Below the pieces are notes generated by a model, which searched no databases, had not been told where the DNA came from, and saw only the letters and a list, made by a program, of their open reading frames with translations. A program made the position numbers and the translations under genes. DNA of 6,100 nucleotides from Solobacterium sp. Its GTDB lineage: Bacteria; Bacillota_I; Bacilli_A; Erysipelotrichales; Erysipelotrichaceae. Location of the stretch: assembly GCA_016284975.1 (NCBI GenBank), contig JAEEPV010000113.1:1-6100 (forward strand). Direction: 5' to 3'. Positions 1 to 4,883 of this stretch are shown piece by piece; the stretch's first letter is position 1; every line of letters starts with the position of its first letter.

Positions 1-324
1 AAAACCATATGATTCCATGTTGTTTGTCAGGTTGAATTCCCGCATATCTGTACAACGATCAAACGCCAGGTCTTCCAGCACCAACGGTGATCTTCCTTTG
101 AATTCAACCGATTTTAAATGGTCACAGTTTACGAAAGCGTGTTTTTCGATGCTTTCAATGCTTTCCGGAAATACAACTTTTTCAATGGTGTGGTCATTGT
201 TAAATGCGTTGGCTCCGATCTTTTTTACGCCTTCAGGAATTATGACAATCGTTTCGTCTGTTCCTCCATAAGATCGCAGCACTTTTTCCGCCCATTCATC
301 TTTTTCAATTCTAAAAACACTCAT
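1..324 (-). CDS. LRR_5 (BspA-like) leucine-rich repeat protein, 3' end cut by window edge
   Basis: This reading frame starts with ATG at 324-322 and stays open for 108 codons to base 1, so only the N-terminus is present. After a short start (MSVFRIEKDEW) comes an entry strand (YGGTDETIVIIP, residues 19-30). LRR_5 units follow, with conserved AF at residues 40-41, 63-64 and 87-88, a spacing of 23-24. This is the BspA-type pattern (IP-x-x-V-x-x-I-x-x-x-AF-x-x-C-x-x-L). There is no signal peptide, which suggests a cytosolic protein. The start is supported by GAGGAG five bases upstream. It lies two bases after the stop of the preceding gene, and its binding site is formed by that gene's last two Glu codons, so translation is probably coupled. 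The N-terminus is clearly paralogous to that of the preceding gene. LRR_5 repeats normally mediate binding; the partner is unknown. Total length and C-terminal domains cannot be seen. Confidence 0.88.
   Translation of the reverse strand, partial: MSVFRIEKDEWAEKVLRSYGGTDETIVIIPEGVKKIGANAFNNDHTIEKVVFPESIESIEKHAFVNCDHLKSVEFKGRSPLVLEDLAFDRCTDMREFNLTNNMESYGF
236..265 (-). repeat. Entry-strand repeat copy 1
   Basis: This segment encodes the GTD-E-T-I-V-I-I-P entry strand of the left-most LRR protein. By hand alignment it matches 1588-1614 at 24 of 27 positions, with one 3-base gap. This supports common origin of the two N-termini at DNA level and not just protein level. Confidence 0.55.
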
Positions 325-326
325 AT

Positions 327-1664
327 TCACTCCTCGATATATCTCGCGCCATAACTTTTTGCACGCTTAATACTGTTGCTGTCTTTTGGGCCATATATCG
401 TTAGGCCTGAACAGCCTTCAAAAACCGATTCATCGAAGGAAACATTTCCATTCATACGTATCTCTTTTAAAGATCCGCAAGCAGCAAACGCATAGTATCC
501 GATATTCCTGACATTCTCTCCGATGATGATCTTCCTGATTCTGTTATTATCGGAAAATGCCATAACAGATATTTCTTCTACTTCATCTGGTATAAAAACA
601 TCTTCTTCACTTCCTATGTAATCGTAGAGTATGTGATTAATGACTACAAACCCATTGCTATCCGCAAGACTATTACAGCCTTTAAATGCCTGCACACCCA
701 CCATTGTATGTTCAGGAACCTGTATTGAAGTGAGTGAACAGCAGCCTTCAAAACACCTGATCGATATCTCCTTTACAGAATCCGGGATATTTATTGAGGT
801 CAGATTTTCACAATAGGAAAAGCCATCGATCTTTTCGATCCCGTCTAAGATCGTTACTTCCTGAATAGTCTGATTATTGGAAAATGTTCCATCCAATTCC
901 TTGACCGGCGTTTTCTGTATCAAAGAAGGAATGATCACAGAGCTGTCTTTTCCTTTGTATTTTCCTAACCGGATCCCTTCTGCGGTTTTATTGATCCCAT
1001 ATTCCTTTCTCCAGTCCGCAAGCGTTTTTTCTCTTATACCAAGTTCTTTTTCTTCGTTGACTGTTTTGTTTATATCAGTATCCTTTTCAGAATAATTCCT
1101 GTTTTTGTATGCCAACAGGAAGGCCTGGATCTTTGTTTTTCCGTTTGCTTCCTCGATAAACTCATCGATCTCGTTTATTGAAAGTGACTTACAGACACGT
1201 TCAACATAATTGGAAAATGCTTTGTCATCATCTTCAGAAATGATCGCTGGTAGCAGTGTCTTCCTGACCTTCTTGCAGTAACTATTATAAATGTTGTTTT
1301 CTTTGTCTTCATTCAGATACTTTTTGCACAGCTGTATTCGGGTCTTTGAATTTGCATAGTTAAGAATCTGATCAAGAACATAGTCAGAGGCAATGATCGT
1401 TTCCAACTTTTTACAGCCGATAAAACATTCATAACATTGTGTGTCTTCTCCATCTATCTTGACTTTTTTCAACGCCGTGAGGTTCCTGAATGCGCTGTAA
1501 TCAATCAGCTTTACGCTTTTAGGAATAACAATTTCTTCAATGGTTTTGTTGCTGACAAAAGCATTCATCTTTACAGTCTTGACATCGGGAATGATGACAG
1601 TTTTATCTGTTCCTGTATATTTCTGTAATTCGTTTTCGGCGTTTATAGTAAAGTTGCTTGTCAT
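327..1664 (-). CDS. LRR_5 (BspA-like) protein with internal helical module and terminal cap
   Basis: Complete 445-residue protein, probably cytosolic because it lacks a signal peptide or membrane segment. Residues 1-90 are an LRR_5 block with an entry strand (YTGTDKTVIIP) and AF at 35-36 and 58-59. Residues about 95-190 are helical and end in AFLLAYKNRN. A charged linker (190-210) leads to LGIREKTLADWRK and a second entry strand (YKGKDSSVIIP, 236-246). A second LRR_5 block follows, with repeat phenylalanines at 261, 282, 305, 327, 370, 393 and 415; residues 337-365 form the beta-hairpin variant (GFVVINHILYDY). The end, LTIYGPKDSNSIKRAKSYGA, matches the usual LRR_5 terminal cap (LTIYG...A...A...G). 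I recall the order helical module, ADWRK linker, LRR_5 from clostridial proteins, but have not checked it. The start is set by AGGGAGGG just upstream. Function is unknown; protein binding is likely. It lies 127 bases after the larger LRR gene and 2 bases before the next. Confidence 0.92.
   Translation of the reverse strand: MTSNFTINAENELQKYTGTDKTVIIPDVKTVKMNAFVSNKTIEEIVIPKSVKLIDYSAFRNLTALKKVKIDGEDTQCYECFIGCKKLETIIASDYVLDQILNYANSKTRIQLCKKYLNEDKENNIYNSYCKKVRKTLLPAIISEDDDKAFSNYVERVCKSLSINEIDEFIEEANGKTKIQAFLLAYKNRNYSEKDTDINKTVNEEKELGIREKTLADWRKEYGINKTAEGIRLGKYKGKDSSVIIPSLIQKTPVKELDGTFSNNQTIQEVTILDGIEKIDGFSYCENLTSINIPDSVKEISIRCFEGCCSLTSIQVPEHTMVGVQAFKGCNSLADSNGFVVINHILYDYIGSEEDVFIPDEVEEISVMAFSDNNRIRKIIIGENVRNIGYYAFAACGSLKEIRMNGNVSFDESVFEGCSGLTIYGPKDSNSIKRAKSYGARYIEE
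330..335 (-). promoter_or_regulatory. Ribosome binding site inside the end of the upstream gene
   Basis: GAGGAG on the minus strand ends five bases before the ATG at 324. It is also the last two codons (Glu-Glu) of the 445-residue gene, directly before its TGA. Ribosomes ending the upstream gene would sit on this site, which argues for translational coupling of the two LRR genes. Confidence 0.75.
928..960 (-). repeat. Entry-strand repeat copy 2
   Basis: This segment encodes YKGKDSSVIIP, the entry strand of the second LRR block in the 445-residue protein. Aligned by hand without gaps to 1588-1620, 25 of 33 positions agree. Confidence 0.5.
1095..1382 (-). other. Internal helical module of the 445-residue LRR protein
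   Basis: Residues about 95-190 between two LRR_5 blocks. It is rich in Lys, Glu, Leu and Ile with no IP-x-x-V repeat signature. It ends in AFLLAYKNRN, in the same place as TWLLNWQKTK of the neighbouring protein, but here the chain continues into a second LRR block. Assignment as a shared module rests on a hand alignment. Confidence 0.5.
1588..1620 (-). repeat. Entry-strand repeat copy 3
   Basis: This segment encodes YTGTDKTVIIP, the entry strand of the first LRR block in the 445-residue protein. It resembles both other copies, so it may mark a segment that was duplicated within this gene and between neighbouring genes. Confidence 0.55.
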
Positions 1665-1667
1665 TAA

Positions 1668-1675
1668 CCCTCCCT
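1668..1675 (-). promoter_or_regulatory. Ribosome binding site of the 445-residue LRR gene
   Basis: AGGGAGGG on the minus strand; its GGAGG core ends four bases before the ATG at 1664. It lies at the end of a 127-base, very AT-rich gap (the line 1741-1800, mostly inside the gap, has 13 G or C in 60 by hand count). The gap holds no gene, no clear hairpin terminator and no convincing promoter. Confidence 0.75.
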
Positions 1676-1791
1676 GTATTTTTCTTTCATGCTGCTGCTG
1701 ATAACAGATCTTGTTTTATTTGCTGCACGACATTTATTTCTTTTACCTTATAGAAAATACAATACTCATTCTTTTACATTTCTCTATTCTT

Positions 1792-4149
1792 TCATTGTTT
1801 TGTCTTTTGCCAATTCAAAAGCCATGTTTTGCATTTCGAAGCGTTTGCTTTCAAGGCATCGGCAATTCTTTCGTCAACCGTGTTCTTTTTTACTATTCCA
1901 AACGGCTCAAACATTGCCAGATCGTCAACATCGTCCGTCTGAAAAATCCTTTCAGCGATTGCCTTGGCATTCCTTGAGACATATTTGCCGATCACGCTCA
2001 GCATTTCTTCAGTAATGCCGGTCTGACAGTGCAATCTGTCAAAAACATAATCAAGTTTCGCATCTGCAGTCAGATCTTTGAATATTTCATCTATGGCATT
2101 GAAATTGAACTCCGCATTCTTTCCCCATGAGGAAGCATATGTGCAGTAAGCCTTTCTTTTCTGCCAATTCGGCATTCTTACTTTATATTTTACCGAGCCA
2201 TCCTCAGCCGATCTGACTGTAATTGCGTGTTCATACCAGTCCGAATTGCATGCGGCATAAATATAGCCCTGCCTTTGGTGGACTCCGATACCACCAACTT
2301 TTCCATTGAAACTTCCATTTACGCTGTCTACACATTCTGATGCCGGTTTAGCATCTGAATCGATCGAGTCATATACTTCGATTTCCGGAATACCTGCGAA
2401 AATGCTCAAAGAAATATTCTTTACGGTTTTCGGCAATGTCACCTTTCTTGCTTTAATAAAGGAAAAGGCGTATTTCCCGATTGACTCTACGGTTTCAGGA
2501 ATTGTCAGGCTTTCAATTCCGGTACGTGCAAAGCAGCTTTCTCCGATTTCGCGAAGATTGTCCGGCCAGGTTACAGACTTCAGATTCCTACACTCCATAA
2601 ACAGACCGTCCCCAAGCGATGGACAGTCATGAGGCAGAACGATTTCCTCAAGCGCAGACATGGAAGCAAAAGCATTTGCTCCTATTTTCTCTACAGGATG
2701 AGAAAAAATGACTTTTTTGATCTTTTCACAGCCTTGAAAGGCACCGGGCAGGATCTCCTTGATTCCTTCCGGGATATAATAATCGACCGCATCATACCGG
2801 GATGGACAGAATATAATCTTCTCTCTGTTTTCCGAGCAGAGAATACCGTTTACGGAACCGTACTTTCTGTTTTGAGGTTCGACATCGATTCTGCTGAGTT
2901 TTGCAGATTGGCTTCCACATCCGGTCGTTGAGTGAGGCAAGGCGTTTTCTCCGAGCTCTTCACAACCCGCCGGGATGAAGATCTCTTCCAGTTCAAAACA
3001 GTTTGCAAATGCTTCTTTACCGATTGACTGTACCGTTTCCGGAATATCGATGTTTTTCAGGCTGGCGCAGCCATTGAACGCCGAGTCGCCGATTGCGACC
3101 ATGCCTTCAGGGACCTCGAAAGACTCCAGAGATCCACAATCGCTGAAAGCGCCGGTGGAAATAACACCTTCCTCGATTTTTGCTTCGATATAGGTTGTCC
3201 GTTTTCCCGAAACGGCATGAGGAATTGTTGCTTTCGTAATTGAACTGCAGCCGTGGAACGCATCTTCACCAATCTCAACAATAGAATCCGGGAGAACAAG
3301 CTCATGCAGCGATTCACAGTTGCGGAATGCGTTTTCTTTTATCTTCATCAAACCGGAAGGAAAATTGATTTCCCTGAGATTCTTCTTCCGGAAAAAAGCA
3401 TATTCGCCTATTTCTTTGAGAGTTGAGGGAAGAGTAACGGCCTCCAGGATGCCATTATTGCTGGCATCCGAATCAAAGGCTTTTGGACCGATTATTGCTA
3501 TCCCCTCCGGTACTATGACTCTTTCTTCAGGTAAATCATATCGGATCAGCGTCTTGCCAAGGATTATGACAGGTGTATTGCTATACCATTTAGAACCGCT
3601 GAAACTGTTGGATTCCACATTGACAATGTTTTTGCCACCGTAGATTTTCTGTATCCCGTCATGATAACTGCAGCCATGAAATACATCGTACCCCACCGTG
3701 GTGACACTGTCAGGAATGCTTATCTCTGAGTTTCTGTTGGACTCAAATGCGCTGGAGCAGATTTCTGTTACTCCATCAGGTATTGAATAGGATACCCTAT
3801 TCCTTTGGCACATTCTAAAAAGCTTTTTCCCATCTTTGGACAGAAGGCTTACCCCATCCGTACTGAATTCGGGATTGTCTTTATCAACGATCAGCTCATC
3901 GGCAACATCGGGCAGGTTCGCCATGGAACTGAATGCCACAAGTGTCCTGGGAATGATCAGTTTTCTGACAGAGCCGCCAAAATAACAGTCGCATAAAGTA
4001 ACCGGCAGACCGTCTACCGTTTCGGGTATGCTTACAACGCCGTCGTCTGATGCTTCTATATCCGTGATCTTTATGGTTCCAGGCGCCGCTCCATAGATCT
4101 TTGCATCGTTATCGGTAACCGTCTCAAAACTGAAAAAGTCGTTTGTCAT
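1792..4149 (-). CDS. Large LRR_5 (BspA-like) solenoid protein with C-terminal beta and helical domains
   Basis: Complete 785-residue protein when started at ATG 4149. The frame is open for 76 more codons to 4377, but that part overlaps the upstream small gene and does not look like LRR, while AGAGGA lies six bases before 4149. Residues about 35-595 are LRR_5 repeats with strict 23-residue spacing of the AF phenylalanine (252, 275, 298; 335, 358, 381; 471, 494, 517, 540), then 22 (562, 584). Three hairpin-type inserts occur near 85-125, 188-215 and 421-460, the first and third of the form N-x-x-(F/Y)-x-(T/S)-x-(D/N)-G-(V/I)-L. Residues about 610-675 look beta-rich (GYIYAACNSDWYEHAITV). Residues about 676-785 are helical and end in TWLLNWQKTKQ; the SWGKNAEFNFNAIDEIF segment opens this part. 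The same kind of helical module is internal in the next gene. No signal peptide, membrane segment or catalytic motif is visible, so it is probably a cytosolic binding protein with an unknown partner. Confidence 0.92.
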   Translation of the reverse strand: MTNDFFSFETVTDNDAKIYGAAPGTIKITDIEASDDGVVSIPETVDGLPVTLCDCYFGGSVRKLIIPRTLVAFSSMANLPDVADELIVDKDNPEFSTDGVSLLSKDGKKLFRMCQRNRVSYSIPDGVTEICSSAFESNRNSEISIPDSVTTVGYDVFHGCSYHDGIQKIYGGKNIVNVESNSFSGSKWYSNTPVIILGKTLIRYDLPEERVIVPEGIAIIGPKAFDSDASNNGILEAVTLPSTLKEIGEYAFFRKKNLREINFPSGLMKIKENAFRNCESLHELVLPDSIVEIGEDAFHGCSSITKATIPHAVSGKRTTYIEAKIEEGVISTGAFSDCGSLESFEVPEGMVAIGDSAFNGCASLKNIDIPETVQSIGKEAFANCFELEEIFIPAGCEELGENALPHSTTGCGSQSAKLSRIDVEPQNRKYGSVNGILCSENREKIIFCPSRYDAVDYYIPEGIKEILPGAFQGCEKIKKVIFSHPVEKIGANAFASMSALEEIVLPHDCPSLGDGLFMECRNLKSVTWPDNLREIGESCFARTGIESLTIPETVESIGKYAFSFIKARKVTLPKTVKNISLSIFAGIPEIEVYDSIDSDAKPASECVDSVNGSFNGKVGGIGVHQRQGYIYAACNSDWYEHAITVRSAEDGSVKYKVRMPNWQKRKAYCTYASSWGKNAEFNFNAIDEIFKDLTADAKLDYVFDRLHCQTGITEEMLSVIGKYVSRNAKAIAERIFQTDDVDDLAMFEPFGIVKKNTVDERIADALKANASKCKTWLLNWQKTKQ
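1801..2088 (-). other. Helical module at the C-terminus of the 785-residue LRR protein
   Basis: Residues about 688-783. Predicted helices by eye run through KLDYVFDRL, IGKYVSRNAKAIAERIF, DDVDDLAMFEPFGIV and VDERIADAL, ending in KCKTWLLNWQKTK. It can be hand-aligned with 95-190 of the 445-residue protein (TRIQLCKKYL ... IDEFIEEANGKTKIQAFLLAYK). The helix pairs resemble ankyrin-like or other helical repeats; the exact family is not identified. Confidence 0.5.
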
Positions 4150-4155
4150 ATTTTT

Positions 4156-4161
4156 TCCTCT
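4156..4161 (-). promoter_or_regulatory. Ribosome binding site deciding the start of the 785-residue LRR gene
   Basis: AGAGGA on the minus strand lies six bases before ATG 4149. It favours this start over the in-frame ATG codons further upstream near 4377, 4374 and 4329, all of which lie inside the neighbouring small gene. Confidence 0.65.
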
Positions 4162-4239
4162 GCATCTGCTGCTCCAAGTTTTTATGCTCTCTGTCTGTAT
4201 CGCCCGGCTGCTGTCAACCGAGAGACCGTACCCTTCAGC

Positions 4240-4257
4240 GTTCTGTTCGGGCAGAAC
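4240..4257 (-). repeat. Short inverted repeat (6-bp stem, 6-base loop) after the small acidic gene
   Basis: GTTCTG-CCCGAA-CAGAAC on the minus strand begins four bases after the stop of the 81-residue gene, within a 112-base gap. It can form a small hairpin in the transcript. No T run follows (GCTGAAGGG comes next), so it is not a normal intrinsic terminator. It could mark an RNA processing or stability site, or be chance. Confidence 0.3.
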
Positions 4258-4261
4258 AACA

Positions 4262-4507
4262 TCAATCGACGTAATCCGGATTATGATCCGGATCGATGAT
4301 TTCAAAATCGTATCCGTAAAACTTCCCATCTTCTTCGGAAGCAAACCTGGCCGGAGCACATTCGGCCAGCACATCAAGTGCTTGCTCTACTGCCCCTTCC
4401 ACATCTTCTTCCACATCAGACAGGCTGTTGCTTTTCTCAAAGTCACTGATTGTGAATTCTCTTTCTGTCTCCCCTTCCCTGTTCAGAATCATTACTTTTA
4501 CCTTCAT
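4262..4507 (-). CDS. Small acidic protein of unknown function (81 aa)
   Basis: I do not recognise this family. The protein opens with a likely beta strand and turn (KVKVMILNREGE), has a helix-prone middle (DVEEDVEGAVEQALDVLAEC) and ends in YDFEIIDPDHNPDYVD. By hand count it has 23 Asp or Glu against 7 Lys or Arg, so it is strongly negative. It has one Cys and no signal peptide or membrane segment. It starts 16 bases after the preceding acidic gene. The upstream site is weak (GGTG, 6 bases before ATG), so translation may depend on the gene before it. Met6 is an alternative start, with AAGG at a usable distance, but the first Met keeps the opening strand whole. The coding call rests on operon position, the fit between neighbours and a sensible protein-like sequence. 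It could be a binding partner or regulator of the LRR proteins, which is conjecture. Confidence 0.7.
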   Translation of the reverse strand: MKVKVMILNREGETEREFTISDFEKSNSLSDVEEDVEGAVEQALDVLAECAPARFASEEDGKFYGYDFEIIDPDHNPDYVD

Positions 4508-4523
4508 CTATGGCACCGTTCTT

Positions 4524-4868
4524 TCAGTCCCTATTTTCAATATCTTCGCTTTGAAGCAATGTAACCTTCTCATTTTCCAGTCCCATGAATGCAAGTCCGT
4601 CTTTCATATCCTGATAACTTGCCACTTCATTTACTGAATCCGATCGGTCAGGATAAAGCGCATTGCATAAGATCTGATTACCGTCTTCCAGTTCAACGCC
4701 AACTACATCTTTCCACGGATCAAGACGATCTATCTGTTCATAGTCATCCTCAGCCCATTGCTGCAATTCTATATCAATGTCACCGGAACACAGATTTACA
4801 TCCAATGTACACGGAAGTTTTCTTCCATCCTTCAAAACAATAATAAAATCCTGATATTTCTTTGCCAT
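4524..4868 (-). CDS. Small acidic protein of unknown function (114 aa)
   Basis: I do not recognise this family. The protein begins with MAKKYQDFIIVLKDGRKLPC, a probable beta hairpin. A second strand-like stretch (DVVGVELEDGNQILCNALYP) follows an acidic middle (QQWAEDDYEQIDRLDPW), and it ends in a short helix-prone tail. By hand count it has 27 Asp or Glu against 11 Lys or Arg. Three Cys residues (20, 27, 68) are not arranged as a metal site. No signal peptide or membrane segment is seen, so it is probably cytosolic. The start is firm: AGGAGG lies four bases upstream. It begins 15 bases after the stop of the large upstream gene and ends 16 bases before the next small gene, an operon-like spacing. 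The two repeated strand-turn elements (VLKDGRKL and ELEDGNQI) suggest a small beta-barrel-like fold, which is only a guess. Confidence 0.82.
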   Translation of the reverse strand: MAKKYQDFIIVLKDGRKLPCTLDVNLCSGDIDIELQQWAEDDYEQIDRLDPWKDVVGVELEDGNQILCNALYPDRSDSVNEVASYQDMKDGLAFMGLENEKVTLLQSEDIENRD

Positions 4869-4872
4869 TTTT

Positions 4873-4878
4873 CCTCCT
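4873..4878 (-). promoter_or_regulatory. Consensus ribosome binding site of the 114-residue gene
   Basis: A perfect AGGAGG on the minus strand ends four bases before ATG 4868. It fills most of the 15-base gap after the upstream stop codon, so this gene can be translated efficiently within the shared transcript. Confidence 0.85.
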
Positions 4879-4883
4879 AAATT

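Noticed and set aside
1665..1791. Promoter, terminator or leader peptide in the 127-base gap
   Set aside because: The gap is AT-rich, so weak promoter-like words are expected by chance. No stable hairpin with a T run is seen. The 8-codon frame ATG AAA ... GGT TAA just before the gene has no ribosome binding site.
1689..2015. Plus-strand open frames such as 1689-2015, 2306-2632 and 4184-4564
   Set aside because: They are antisense to, or overlap, well-supported minus-strand genes, lack good ribosome binding sites and have no recognisable protein features.
3057..3317. Minus-strand 86-residue open frame inside the large LRR gene
   Set aside because: It lies wholly within the repeat region of the 785-residue gene in another frame. 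Its regular look comes from the repeat codons.
4212..4217. Promoter with -35 box TTGACA on the minus strand
   Set aside because: No TATAAT-like box lies 16-18 bases downstream; the nearest AT-rich candidate (CATAAA) is 25 bases away.
4274..4293. Two copies of the palindrome ATCCGGAT 12 bases apart, like an operator
   Set aside because: They lie inside the 81-residue gene and are explained by similar codons for D-P-D-H-N-P-D. No regulator gene or promoter is nearby.
4150..4377. N-terminal extension of the 785-residue LRR protein up to ATG 4377
   Set aside because: It overlaps the 81-residue gene in another frame, has no LRR-like sequence, and ATG 4149 has its own AGAGGA site. The open frame is probably chance.
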